NCBI RefSeq assembly: GCF_009931695.1
Contig: NZ_CP048000.1
Coordinates: forward strand, 3,303,501 to 3,367,500
From: Anaerocolumna sedimenticola
Lineage (GTDB): Bacteria > Bacillota > Clostridia > Lachnospirales > Lachnospiraceae
DNA: 64,000 nt
Direction: 5' to 3'
Shown here piece by piece: positions 52,888 to 62,440 of this stretch. How positions within the stretch are numbered: the first letter of the stretch is position 1; the number at the start of each line of letters is the position of its first letter. The notes beneath the pieces were generated by a model. The model searched no databases. It was not told where the DNA came from and was given only the letters and a program-made list of their open reading frames with translations. Position numbers and translations under genes: made by a program.

Positions 52888-53565
52888 GTGTTAAATAAAA
52901 TTCTTATAGTGGAAGATGATCAGAATATCAGGGAAGTTGTTGAGGAATATCTGTCGGAAGCAGGTTATCTGGTTATTTCGGCAGAAGATGGTAAAAAAGC
53001 CCATCATATTATAAAAAAGGATGAAACCATTGATTTGTATATCCTGGATATTATGCTGCCGGAGATTACAGGATTGGAGTTGTTAAAAACCATCCGAAAT
53101 AAAAATAATACACCGGTGCTGATGTTAACAGCTCTTGATGATGAAAATACACAGTCTGCCAGCTTTGATGCACTGGCAGATGATTATGTAACAAAACCTT
53201 TCTCACCAAAATTGCTGGTAAAACGTGTGGAAGCATTGCTAAGAAGAATCGGTCAGGCCGGTACACTTAAGGCTGGTCCGGTCACAATAGATTTAGACCG
53301 TTATACTGCTTTTGAGAATGGGGAAAGAGTAATATTAACTTTAAAAGAATTAGAACTTTTGAAAGTGTTAATGACAAATCAGGGAAAAGTGCTTACCAGA
53401 CAACAGTTATTGAATCTGGTATGGGGGTATGACTATTTCGGAGACGACCGAATCGTAGACGTACATATTAAGAATGTGCGTAAAAAATTTAAAGTTAATA
53501 TTATCGAAACAGTAAAAGGAGTCGGATACCGAATATTGGAGAGAGCAGGTGATACAGATGTTTAG
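52888..53565 (+). CDS. OmpR-family response regulator
   Basis: The 225-residue regulator has a receiver domain (ILIVEDDQNIREVVEEYL; phospho-acceptor in YILDIMLPEITGLE; TKPFSPKLLVKRVEALLRR) and a winged-helix trans_reg_C domain (LTLKELELLKVLMTNQGKVL; DDRIVDVHIKNVRKKF). It starts at GTG 52888, 7 bases after GAGG. It overlaps the kinase gene by 8 bases. It is the likely binder of the ACTTCATA boxes. Confidence 0.92.
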   Translation: MLNKILIVEDDQNIREVVEEYLSEAGYLVISAEDGKKAHHIIKKDETIDLYILDIMLPEITGLELLKTIRNKNNTPVLMLTALDDENTQSASFDALADDYVTKPFSPKLLVKRVEALLRRIGQAGTLKAGPVTIDLDRYTAFENGERVILTLKELELLKVLMTNQGKVLTRQQLLNLVWGYDYFGDDRIVDVHIKNVRKKFKVNIIETVKGVGYRILERAGDTDV

Positions 53566-55021
53566 AAAAAGAGGAATCGTACGTAATACATTTATTTACA
53601 CTTCCCTGCTGATTACTTTTGTAATATTCATTTCTTTTGGTATCCTTTATCTGGTTTTACCGGATTATTATACTTATTCAAAAAATAAAGTTTTAAAAAC
53701 CAATGCAGATAATCTTGCGGTAAACATTCAATCCGCTAAAACAGAAAATGAGATAGCTCATTATATTTCAGATTTTTCCGCACAGAATAATGCAATAACT
53801 TTAGCATATGATACTGCGGATAACCTGATGCTTAAGTTATCCTCACCTTTTAATTTATATTATAATAAAAATGACAAACTTGCTAAAATTTCAATTCAGA
53901 TGAATAAAGAAGATTTTATAACAGATGATTTAGATGGATCAAAAAGCAAAGCACTATTTATTAAAAAAAATGACAGCGCTTCCATTATGATTGAAAAAGA
54001 GATAGGCAAAAATGGCATAGCCTATATATCCATATTTGGAACCATGCAGCCGATCAACGAAGCCAAAGGTGTGATCATTTCTCTTATGCCGTATCTCTTT
54101 GCTGTAAATATCCTTATCGCTTTATTGGCATCCTATTATTTTTCAAAACGAATGACAAAACCTATTGTTAAGCTGTCCCATACTGCCAGGGATATGCAGA
54201 ATCTCACTCCCGGCATTCAGTCCGGTATCCGTACAAACGATGAGGTGGGTGAACTTTCTGAAAACATGGATTTGTTATATCAGAAGTTATGTTCCAATAT
54301 TACAAATCTTAAAATAGAGATGGATAAAGTTACGGAGCTGGAGAAATCGAAAACAGATTTTATGCGTGCGGCAAGTCATGAATTAAAAACGCCCATATCA
54401 GCGTTATATGGGATTGTTGAGGGAATGATTGACGATGTGGGTAAATACAAAGATAAAGAAAAGTACTTAAAAGAAAGTAAAAAATTAATCGACAATCTTA
54501 CAAAACTTATAAATGAAATATTATATGCTTCTAAATTGGATTCCACCGAAAAAATTTTAAAAACAGAATCGGTGAGAATTTTACCGCTTTTAGAGCTTTC
54601 CTTAGAAAATAACCGGTTATTTATGGAAGAGAAGAAATTAAATGTAATAAAGCCAAATTCGGACGTAGTAATCAAAACAGATGAAAATACATTAAAAACG
54701 GTTATTTCCAATATTATTTCCAATGCCGTCAAATATACTGCGGAGGGCGGAAATATAAATATTCATATAACCGAAAAGGATAGCTCCATCTGTTTATCAA
54801 TAGAAAATCAATGTGAGAATATACCGAAAGGGGAACTAAATAAACTCTTTGAACCCTTTTTTACACGTAATTACAGCAGAAACCGCAATAAAAGCGGCAC
54901 CGGTTTAGGTTTATATATTGTGAAACGAAACCTGGAAGCATTGCAGATACCTTATGAATTAGTGAATACACTGGAAGGACTTAAATTTAATCTGTATTTT
55001 AATAAGAGCAGCAGCTCTTGA
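53558..55021 (+). CDS. Sensor histidine kinase (HAMP-HisKA-HATPase)
   Basis: ATG 53558 encodes a 487-residue kinase. It has two membrane segments (about 8-32 and 172-195) around an extracellular sensor of about 140 residues, then HAMP (KRMTKPIVKLSHTARDMQ). The HisKA box is FMRAASHELKTPISALYG, and the ATPase shows NIISNAVKYTAEGG and GTGLGLYIVKRNL. Pairing with the OmpR-type regulator upstream is clear. The signal is unknown; the linked transporters suggest an envelope-active compound or the imported substrate. Confidence 0.92.
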   Translation: MFRKRGIVRNTFIYTSLLITFVIFISFGILYLVLPDYYTYSKNKVLKTNADNLAVNIQSAKTENEIAHYISDFSAQNNAITLAYDTADNLMLKLSSPFNLYYNKNDKLAKISIQMNKEDFITDDLDGSKSKALFIKKNDSASIMIEKEIGKNGIAYISIFGTMQPINEAKGVIISLMPYLFAVNILIALLASYYFSKRMTKPIVKLSHTARDMQNLTPGIQSGIRTNDEVGELSENMDLLYQKLCSNITNLKIEMDKVTELEKSKTDFMRAASHELKTPISALYGIVEGMIDDVGKYKDKEKYLKESKKLIDNLTKLINEILYASKLDSTEKILKTESVRILPLLELSLENNRLFMEEKKLNVIKPNSDVVIKTDENTLKTVISNIISNAVKYTAEGGNINIHITEKDSSICLSIENQCENIPKGELNKLFEPFFTRNYSRNRNKSGTGLGLYIVKRNLEALQIPYELVNTLEGLKFNLYFNKSSSS

Positions 55022-55047
55022 TTTATCTTCATTTATAATACATGCTA

Positions 55048-55069
55048 ACTTCATAACAACTTCATATTG
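55048..55069 (+). promoter_or_regulatory. Direct-repeat operator and promoter of the transporter operon
   Basis: ACTTCATAACA and ACTTCATATTG lie 11 bp apart (55048 and 55059). TATACT at 55077-55082 is 7 bases downstream. This repeats the layout at 52810-52843, so both operons are probably switched by the same regulator. Confidence 0.65.
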
Positions 55070-55136
55070 GGAAAATATACTTATCCTCGTAGAATAATTA
55101 CATAAATTATTTAAAATTATTTTAGGAGGAAATGAA

Positions 55137-56717
55137 ATGAAGAAACTTCTATCACTAACCCTGATAGTTACTGTATTGTTCACATTTACAGCTTGCAGCA
55201 GTCAGGAGACCAATTCTGATACGAAAGATCCGCAGAATCAAAAAAGCGGTTCACAAGCAACAGAAAGAACCGAACCCGTTAACTTAGACGGAGAAGTGAA
55301 CGGTGAAATTACCGTATACTGTTATGATTCCACATTTTACAAAAATTACCTGGAAGCAGGTGCAAAAGAGTTTGAAGCCAAATATCCCGGAACCAAAGTA
55401 AATATTGAGAGTTTTTCCACAGCTCCGGAAGTGAAATCTTCAACTACAAAAAATGGTGGAACAATAAAGATGATAACGAATAACAGAGATACCAAAAGCG
55501 AAAATGATTATATTAACCGAATTAATACGGAGCTTATGACCGGCGAAGGTCCGGATATATTGGCAATGGATATCCTGCCTTATTATAAATATGCGGAAAA
55601 TGGTCAGTTAGTAGACTTAAATGCTTATATGGATGCCGATAAAGACTTTCAGAAAGAGGATTACAGGCAGAATGTGTTAGAAGCAACCAATTATAAAGGT
55701 GGTCAATATATATTTCCCATGGGTTATAATTTTGATGTTCTGGGCTATGATAAGACAATATTAGATCCGGCAGAACAGGAAAACTTGAACCCCAATGAGG
55801 CTTATACTTACGATCAGTTAATTGAAATCGGTCAGGACTCTTTTGAAAATCAAAAAAATATGGATAAAGAAAATCCTCTTAAGATGTTTGACCGATCCAG
55901 CGGTTCAACTGGCGCCGGCACAATGTTCAACCAGCTGTTTCAGTTAGATTATAAGCAGTTTGTGGATATTGAAAATAAAACTGCTAATTTTACCGGCGGT
56001 CAATTTGAGAAAGTATTGGAAACGGTAAAAGAATATGAAGAAAACGGTTATTTAAACGTACCTGTAGAAAAAAAAGCTGAGGATATGCTTAAAGTAAGTT
56101 CTTCCCAAAGCTTTTTATTCAGAACAGTTGGTGATAACATGCTTCTTCAGGCATTTGATGACAATAACGGAAAGAAAATGAACATAACCTTTAACGGAGG
56201 CGGACAGTTCACGGAAAACGATGAAATAGCCGGTATCTTAAAGAATGATAAGGATCAAATTGTATTTGATTATACACAAGCCTATGCCATGAATGCAAAT
56301 TCCCAAAATAAAAATACATCCTGGGCATTTTTGAAATATCTGGCAGGAGAAGAGATGCAGACTTCTACAACCTTAATGGGCTGTCCTGTTAACATTAAGG
56401 CGGGTGAAGAAAAGGCAAAGCTTCAAATTCAAATTGCAGGCAAGAATGCGGTTCCGCTTACAGATAAAGGGGCAGGCAAGGATACGAAAAAACAATCAGG
56501 AGCAGTGGAACTGGATGAAAAACAGACAGAAATATTTAATAACTATAACAAGGCTTTAAATCAGTACTCGGATATGCTTAATACTTATATGATACATGAT
56601 ACGGTAATTGATGATATGGTTAATGAAGAAGTGAAGTATTTCTTTGACGGAAGTAAAAGTGCTAAAGAAGTAGCAGAAATTTTACAAGGTAAAGTAGAAC
56701 TTTATTTAAATGAGTAG
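55137..56717 (+). CDS. ABC-importer extracellular solute-binding lipoprotein
   Basis: The 526-residue lipoprotein has a signal peptide with lipobox (LFTFTACSSQ, Cys at residue 21) and an SBP_bac_1/MalE-like fold: GEITVYCYDSTFYKNYLEAG, MTGEGPDILAMDILPYYKYAENG, ALNQYSDMLNTY. It is longer than the usual 420-450 residues, and a TTKNGGTIKM stretch near residue 100 looks like an insertion. AGGAGGAAATGAA precedes the ATG. It overlaps the first permease by 8 bases. Substrate probably a sugar or oligosaccharide by family, but context argues for caution. Confidence 0.88.
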   Translation: MKKLLSLTLIVTVLFTFTACSSQETNSDTKDPQNQKSGSQATERTEPVNLDGEVNGEITVYCYDSTFYKNYLEAGAKEFEAKYPGTKVNIESFSTAPEVKSSTTKNGGTIKMITNNRDTKSENDYINRINTELMTGEGPDILAMDILPYYKYAENGQLVDLNAYMDADKDFQKEDYRQNVLEATNYKGGQYIFPMGYNFDVLGYDKTILDPAEQENLNPNEAYTYDQLIEIGQDSFENQKNMDKENPLKMFDRSSGSTGAGTMFNQLFQLDYKQFVDIENKTANFTGGQFEKVLETVKEYEENGYLNVPVEKKAEDMLKVSSSQSFLFRTVGDNMLLQAFDDNNGKKMNITFNGGGQFTENDEIAGILKNDKDQIVFDYTQAYAMNANSQNKNTSWAFLKYLAGEEMQTSTTLMGCPVNIKAGEEKAKLQIQIAGKNAVPLTDKGAGKDTKKQSGAVELDEKQTEIFNNYNKALNQYSDMLNTYMIHDTVIDDMVNEEVKYFFDGSKSAKEVAEILQGKVELYLNE

Positions 56718-57573
56718 AAAAAGTATGAAAAAGAGAAAAATTGACTTGGCAGTATTTTTTATACTGCCCGGTCTGATTGGATTTATTTTGTTTTATATTT
56801 GGCCGTTTTTGACTTCTTTAGGATATGCTTTTGTTGACCGGCCCATAGATGGTAAATTCGTCGGATTTAATAATTTTATTGATTTATTTCACAATAAGCC
56901 ATATTTAATGGGACTAAAAAATACATTTATTTTCATCGGTTTATGTGTGCCGCTAAATATGATTTTATCTCTGGCGGTTGCCATAATGATTAAAAAAACA
57001 TTTCGGCATAAGAAATTATTTACCCTGGTTTTTCTGATTCCGTTAGTGATACCGTCAGGGTCTATGGTTTTCTTTTGGAAAATGTTTTTTGATTACAACG
57101 GATATCTTAACCACCTTTTAGAACTGATAGGAATCAAGCATATTAATTGGCTGGAAACATCTCTGGTACGTTTCGTCATTGTTCTTATTTTTATCTGGAA
57201 AAATCTTGGTTACAATATAATTTTATTTATATCCGGTTTAAGTGCGATACCCAAAGAATATTACGAAGCTGCAAAAGTTGACGGCGCCGGTAGTGTACAG
57301 GAATTTTTTGGTATTACATTAATAAATTTAACACCCACCTTTATTCTGGTAATAATTATGTCGGTGATTAATTCGTTCAAAGTGTTTAAAGAAATTTATC
57401 TGATCACGGGCAGTTATCCCCATGAAAGTATTTATATGCTGCAGCATTTTATGAATAATATGTTTAATTCACTGGATTATCAGAAATTAACAACGGCAAC
57501 CTGTGTTTTGGTATTTGTCATTAGTTTGTTAACACAATTTCTATTTCGATTGGAAAAGAAGGTGTCATTATGA
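56710..57573 (+). CDS. ABC-importer permease, MalF/UgpA type
   Basis: The 287-residue protein has six helices and the cytoplasmic EAA loop EYYEAAKVDGAGSVQEFFGI, which docks an ATPase. It starts inside the end of the binding-protein gene and overlaps the second permease by 4 bases (ATGA). No ATPase gene is present, as is common for carbohydrate importers that share one ATPase (MsmK/MsiK type). Confidence 0.92.
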   Translation: MSRKSMKKRKIDLAVFFILPGLIGFILFYIWPFLTSLGYAFVDRPIDGKFVGFNNFIDLFHNKPYLMGLKNTFIFIGLCVPLNMILSLAVAIMIKKTFRHKKLFTLVFLIPLVIPSGSMVFFWKMFFDYNGYLNHLLELIGIKHINWLETSLVRFVIVLIFIWKNLGYNIILFISGLSAIPKEYYEAAKVDGAGSVQEFFGITLINLTPTFILVIIMSVINSFKVFKEIYLITGSYPHESIYMLQHFMNNMFNSLDYQKLTTATCVLVFVISLLTQFLFRLEKKVSL

Positions 57574-58439
57574 AACCTAAGATCATAGAGAAAATTTCCT
57601 TTGTCATATTGATTTTTACCGGTATTCTCTTTCTTTTTCCGCTGGTGGTTACCTTTACCAATTCTTTTATGACGGAACTGGAGATCAGTTTAAACTATAC
57701 GACAAAACTTTCTTTTTTTGACTTATATGCCGGAATCAAAGAAAAAATGATTGATATGAATTTAATACCCATGGAAGCAACTCTGGGACAGTATTATGAT
57801 ACCCTGGTCAACCAGCCAACATTTATCCTTTTATTAATAAATTCTCTAAAAATTACCCTTCCGGTGGTACTTGGCAATGTGGTAATATCTTTGCTTACCG
57901 CATACGGATTTACCATATGGAAATGGAAATATAAGGATATTATATTTTTGGTTTATATTATAGTAATGCTTATGCCGCTGCAGGCGGTCCTGGTTCCTAA
58001 TTATATTATTGCAGACCAGTTGAATATAAAGGAAAGTTATCTTGCAATTATTTTACCGGGGATATTTTCGCCCTTTGGAACATTTCTTCTGAACCAAAGC
58101 ATGAAAGCCATACCTAATGAATATTTTGAAGCGGCATCCGTTGACGGGGCAAACCCCGTATATATTTTTTTTCATATTGTCATACCCCAAATGAAGTCAG
58201 GCATAGCAGCTTTGATTATGTTAACTTTTATTGAATATTGGAATCTGGTTGAACAGGCCGTTATCTTTATTAAAGATTATTACCTGGAACCGTTATCGGT
58301 GTATTTATCTAGGATTGCCGAAGGTAAAGTCGGCATTATCTTTGCAGCCTCCTGTATCTATATGTTTTTGCCGTTATGGTTTTTACTTATGGGACAGGAA
58401 AACCTGGAAAAAGGAATAGAACTTTCCGGAATGAAATGA
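57570..58439 (+). CDS. ABC-importer permease, MalG/UgpE type
   Basis: The 289-residue protein has six helices and the EAA loop EYFEAASVDGANPVYIFFHI. The extracellular segment after helix 1 is enlarged (about residues 30-80). It pairs with the MalF-type permease upstream. The gene for the HlyD-like adaptor starts 28 bases later, so the importer and the efflux-type genes appear to share a transcript. Confidence 0.92.
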   Translation: MKPKIIEKISFVILIFTGILFLFPLVVTFTNSFMTELEISLNYTTKLSFFDLYAGIKEKMIDMNLIPMEATLGQYYDTLVNQPTFILLLINSLKITLPVVLGNVVISLLTAYGFTIWKWKYKDIIFLVYIIVMLMPLQAVLVPNYIIADQLNIKESYLAIILPGIFSPFGTFLLNQSMKAIPNEYFEAASVDGANPVYIFFHIVIPQMKSGIAALIMLTFIEYWNLVEQAVIFIKDYYLEPLSVYLSRIAEGKVGIIFAASCIYMFLPLWFLLMGQENLEKGIELSGMK

Positions 58440-58467
58440 ATTATTACATAATTAAGTGAGGTTTTAT

Positions 58468-59871
58468 ATGAATGCCAATAAAAAATTTAAAATAATCGGA
58501 GCTCTGTTTCTTGCTGTTTTAACCTTATTCCTGTTTTTATCCAAGACAATCTATTCCTATCATTTACCTGTTGTAACCGGAGTTTCTCCGTCTAATGGGA
58601 AGCTGAATAAATCGGAAACGACTACGGGGCTGGCAGATTGGTCAGAGGTGGAAGAAATTTATTCTCAAATCGGGGGTACTATAGACGAAGTACTTGCCAA
58701 AGAAGGTGATAAGGTAAAAGCGGGGCAGGAGCTGTTTCGGTTAAGTTTTAATAAGGATGAAATAAATAATAAATTAAAGGAATCTGAGGTGAACAAAAAT
58801 AAAATTTTAATTGATATGGAAAAGATTCAACTGAATAAGAAAGAAACGGAACGAAAAATTTCTGCATTAGAAGAGGAAATTAAGAAAGAAGAACCGGAAG
58901 CTACAAATGATTTAATAAAAATCAAGAAGCAGATTGAGAAATTGGAAGATCAGATAAAACAAGCGGAAGATGATTATGAGAAAGCAAAACTCTTATATGA
59001 TGGAGGTGTTATTTCCAAGAAAGAATTGGATAGCGCCGAAAGCGCCCTGAAAAACTTAAATTATGATTTGGAGATATTACAAGGGGATTATGATAATCAA
59101 AAAATAAAAACAGAACAAACCCACGATACTTATGAAAAGCAATTGGACGAATATAAAAATAATATAGAAGCATTAAAGCATGATCTTGAGGTTTTTGAAC
59201 AGGATCTGAAATCAAAGGAATTAGACTTAAATAATCTGAATACAGAGAAAGAAAGTTATATAAAAGCCCTAGCCGATTTTAAGGAAAATGAGGTTATTTC
59301 AGCACCCAAAAATGCAACTGTCTTATCCATTCCCGTAAAAACCGGTCAGTTTATAAATGCAGGACAATTAATGGTTAGTTTTGGTGTGGGTACTGAATAT
59401 CAATTAGAATGTGAAATAACGCTGGATAATGATTTTATATCCGTTGGTGATACCTGTGAATTGTCCAACGCTTCCTACGAATTGGAGGGAGAAGTAAGTA
59501 AAATAACCCCTGTGGAAAATTCCAAACAGGTAACCGTTGCCTTTCGGTCCAAGGAAGCTTTAAAAGGAGAAACTTTCGAAATCACCTTTGAAAAAGAAAG
59601 TACTGCCTCCTATACGTTAATTCCCAATGGGGCGATCAATGAAGATAATGACGGATATTTTATTTATGAAATTAAGAAACGCAAAGGCATGCTGGGAGAT
59701 GAATTTTATGCAGAGAAAGTCTATGTATATATTGGTGATTCGGATAATGACAATACGGTAATTACAGACGGGCTGGATTTTTTTGAACCCGTTGTACTAT
59801 TAAGCGATAAATCATTTTCGGATGGTGAAACGGTAAAAGTAGAAAATGTAGGTGATTTTTTTGAAGAATAG
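58468..59871 (+). CDS. HlyD/MacA-like membrane-fusion (adaptor) protein
   Basis: ATG 58468 (AGTGAGG upstream) gives 467 residues. A signal anchor (IIGALFLAVLTLFLFLS) is followed by a lipoyl half (IYSQIGGTIDEVLAKEGDKV, KAGQELFRL), a very long coiled-coil (about 95-275), the second lipoyl half (VISAPKNATVLSIPVKTGQF) and a beta-barrel (GDTCELSNASYELEGEV). This is the adaptor of MacA/HlyD-type efflux assemblies. The coiled-coil is long enough to reach a TolC-like partner such as that at 51395. It overlaps the next gene. Confidence 0.85.
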   Translation: MNANKKFKIIGALFLAVLTLFLFLSKTIYSYHLPVVTGVSPSNGKLNKSETTTGLADWSEVEEIYSQIGGTIDEVLAKEGDKVKAGQELFRLSFNKDEINNKLKESEVNKNKILIDMEKIQLNKKETERKISALEEEIKKEEPEATNDLIKIKKQIEKLEDQIKQAEDDYEKAKLLYDGGVISKKELDSAESALKNLNYDLEILQGDYDNQKIKTEQTHDTYEKQLDEYKNNIEALKHDLEVFEQDLKSKELDLNNLNTEKESYIKALADFKENEVISAPKNATVLSIPVKTGQFINAGQLMVSFGVGTEYQLECEITLDNDFISVGDTCELSNASYELEGEVSKITPVENSKQVTVAFRSKEALKGETFEITFEKESTASYTLIPNGAINEDNDGYFIYEIKKRKGMLGDEFYAEKVYVYIGDSDNDNTVITDGLDFFEPVVLLSDKSFSDGETVKVENVGDFFEE

Positions 59872-60937
59872 AACCAGAGTAATTTTACGTATTGGAATGG
59901 TTACGTTCCTTGTTTTTCTTCAGATAATGAATTTGTTAATAAAGCAAAAAGTAAATGAGGGTTTATATCTGATTACTCCAAAGACTGATAAAAACATGGG
60001 GATATCTTTGGATGAAATTAATCAGATCAATGATGACAATTTTTTGCTGACATATGAAGTAAATCAGGAAAAACAGGTAAAGATAAATCAAATCCGGTAT
60101 AATGTATCTGTTAAAGGAACGAATTATACTTATCCCTCTGTTCTTTCCTTAACTTTTATTAAGGGCAGTTATTTTACCAAACAGGCCCAGGAGAAAGAAC
60201 AAAGAACAGTTGTGTTAAATGAATATGCAGCTTTTGAGATATTCGGCGGTTTTGAGATTACAGGCAGTAAAATTTATCTGGATAATAAACCATATACCAT
60301 CACTGGTGTTATAAAAGATGGAGATAAAGAAAATAAAAACATGTATATTCCTGTTTCGCTTATGGATCAACAGCCGGATACCTATATGACAAATTTGGAT
60401 TCCGTTAATGGAATTACGGAAGAATATGTGAAAAATATGTTTAAGCTGGCCGGTATAACGGATAAAGATTATTATTTTGTTAATCTGGATGCATTAAGTA
60501 AAATGATTGTTAACGAAAGTAACCTATCCCTGTTAACCCTCCTGGTCTTTCTTTTATTGCTGCTTTTACGGACAGGAATTCATACATTTATCAGAAAAAG
60601 CAAAATAACAAAAGAATTATTAAAGCAGTATTATTTTAAAGAAATTATAAGAAAGAAACCTGGATTGATTGCAGGGATTATCGGAACTTGTTTTTTCATT
60701 GCCCTTATTGCCGCAGTACTTGTAAAACTATCGGAATATATTTTTTGGTTAATTTTAAATATGGATTTATTCGGTAATCTTCTTTTCGAATTCAGCACCG
60801 ATTGTTTTATAAACCAGGTACAGCTGATCCGGAAAGTTTCGGTATATTCAAAATTTTCTTTCTGTGTATATATTATCTTATTTATCATTTATGCCTGTTC
60901 CATAAAATCTTTCTGTATACGAAGAGATAAGGATTAG
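59861..60937 (+). CDS. MacB/FtsX-like permease without ATPase
   Basis: The likely start is TTG 59861, 4 bases after AGGTGAT, giving 358 residues; the frame is open from GTG 59852. One N-terminal helix, an extracellular domain of about 190 residues (MacB_PCD-like: TFIKGSYFTKQAQEKEQRTV, LNEYAAFEIFGG, YTITGVIKDGDKENKNM) and three C-terminal helices give the four-helix FtsX/MacB layout. No fused or adjacent ATPase is found. With the adaptor upstream it would form the membrane part of a MacAB-like machine. The sequence is divergent, so confidence is moderate. Confidence 0.72.
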   Translation: MKNRTRVILRIGMVTFLVFLQIMNLLIKQKVNEGLYLITPKTDKNMGISLDEINQINDDNFLLTYEVNQEKQVKINQIRYNVSVKGTNYTYPSVLSLTFIKGSYFTKQAQEKEQRTVVLNEYAAFEIFGGFEITGSKIYLDNKPYTITGVIKDGDKENKNMYIPVSLMDQQPDTYMTNLDSVNGITEEYVKNMFKLAGITDKDYYFVNLDALSKMIVNESNLSLLTLLVFLLLLLLRTGIHTFIRKSKITKELLKQYYFKEIIRKKPGLIAGIIGTCFFIALIAAVLVKLSEYIFWLILNMDLFGNLLFEFSTDCFINQVQLIRKVSVYSKFSFCVYIILFIIYACSIKSFCIRRDKD

Positions 60938-61179
60938 TGGATGCAATTAAAGAATGTATTTTTCATGGGGGTAATTCAACATCCGCCAGTTGCTTACAGC
61001 CATGCAAGTACGCTTGTTTCCAGGAGAAACTCGTGGAGACTATTTCTTAAGTTTCAGGGAAAGTTATAAGAATTTACACAATTTCCAACATATACCTAGT
61101 GCATTATTTTCGATTTTAATTTAAAATAAATTTGTAACATATTTAACAGATTTGTAATAAATGAAGTTGGAGGTTTCAA
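60938..61179. other. Spacer before the NlpC/P60 gene
   Basis: No ORF or strong terminator is seen. A stretch near 60990-61060 contains interrupted inverted segments (GCAAGTACGCTTG; GGAGAAACTCGTGGAGAC) that may fold. A promoter for the next gene probably lies within 61100-61160. Confidence 0.4.
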
Positions 61180-62361
61180 ATGATAAAAATAAGAAAGATT
61201 GTTACATATTGTATGATAGGGACAATAGCTTTTGCCAGCAGGGCTACAATATCAAAAGCTGCCGAAATGCCAATTGCGGGAATAGATGTTTTATTAAGTG
61301 ATTTTTATCAGAATTCGGATAAAGATAGCAAAGATATCAAAAATTATTTATCCTCGGATTTATTCAAAGAATATGCGGATATATCTTTCGCCCAGGTAAC
61401 CGATTATGTGAACATAAGAAAGAAACCCAGTGAAGACAGTAAAATAATCGGAAAATTATATGATAATTCAGCAGCAACAATTATTACTAAAAAAGGTGAC
61501 TGGTATAAGGTAAAATCAGGAACCGTTACCGGGTACATAAAATCCGATTTCCTGGTTACAGGTAAGGAAGCGGCAGAAGTAGCAGATTCCGTTGGAACCA
61601 GAGTCGCAACCGTAAATACAACTACCTTGAAAGTAAGGAAAGAAACTAATACGGATGCTCCTGTTATTACTTTACTTCCTGTCGGGGAAGAGTTGAAAGT
61701 AAAAAAGGAAATGGACGGATGGATAAAAGTTTCTTTAGGCAGTCAGGGAACAGGTTATGTTTCTGCTGATTATGTGGATTTATCAACGGAATTTAAAGAA
61801 GCGATCTCCATTGAAGAGGAAAAAGCAAAATTAGAAGCAGAAGAAGCAGCCAGAAAAGCAGCAGAACAATCCCAGTCAACGGATTCTTCTTCCAGTAATA
61901 ATTCATCTAACAATTCCTCAAATAATGCCGCTCGTTATTCTGTAAAATCAAGCAATTCATCACAGAAAAAAAATTCAAGCAGCAGTAGTTCCAACAGTTC
62001 TTCTACCCGTGATAAGATTGTAAACTATGCTCTTAAGTTTCAAGGAAATCCTTATGTCTATGGTGGAACCAGCTTAACCAATGGAACGGATTGTTCCGGT
62101 TTTACACAATCAGTTTTTTCTGATAATGGAATTTACATACCAAGGGATTCAAGATCCCAGGCCGCAAGTGGAAGATCGATTTCCGTATCCGATATCAGAC
62201 CGGGCGATTTAATTTTTTATTCAAGAAACGGCTCTATTAATCACGTTGCACTTTACATAGGCAATGGGCAGGTTATTAGCGCAAGTAGTCCGGAAACAGG
62301 TATTGTAGTACGCAGTTATAATTACAGACAGCCTGTAAAAGCAGTAAGTTATATTAATTAA
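61180..62361 (+). CDS. Secreted SH3b-NlpC/P60 cell-wall endopeptidase
   Basis: The 393-residue protein has a signal peptide (cleavage near SKAAEMP) and two SH3b domains (about 68-118, DYVNIRKKPSEDSKIIGKLY; about 143-193, TTLKVRKETNTDAPVITLLP). A Ser/Asn-rich linker (about 225-275) leads to a C-terminal NlpC/P60 domain. The catalytic Cys305 is in GTDCSGFTQ and His355 in INHVALYIG. Such enzymes cut the gamma-D-Glu-diamino acid bond in peptidoglycan. TTGGAGG precedes the ATG. Single gene. Confidence 0.94.
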   Translation: MIKIRKIVTYCMIGTIAFASRATISKAAEMPIAGIDVLLSDFYQNSDKDSKDIKNYLSSDLFKEYADISFAQVTDYVNIRKKPSEDSKIIGKLYDNSAATIITKKGDWYKVKSGTVTGYIKSDFLVTGKEAAEVADSVGTRVATVNTTTLKVRKETNTDAPVITLLPVGEELKVKKEMDGWIKVSLGSQGTGYVSADYVDLSTEFKEAISIEEEKAKLEAEEAARKAAEQSQSTDSSSSNNSSNNSSNNAARYSVKSSNSSQKKNSSSSSSNSSSTRDKIVNYALKFQGNPYVYGGTSLTNGTDCSGFTQSVFSDNGIYIPRDSRSQAASGRSISVSDIRPGDLIFYSRNGSINHVALYIGNGQVISASSPETGIVVRSYNYRQPVKAVSYIN

Positions 62362-62440
62362 AAAGATGGGGGCTGATAATAATCTAACCTTTACTTAAGT
62401 CAAAAGTATGGTATTTTTTATTTCAGCTCCGCTAATGAAA

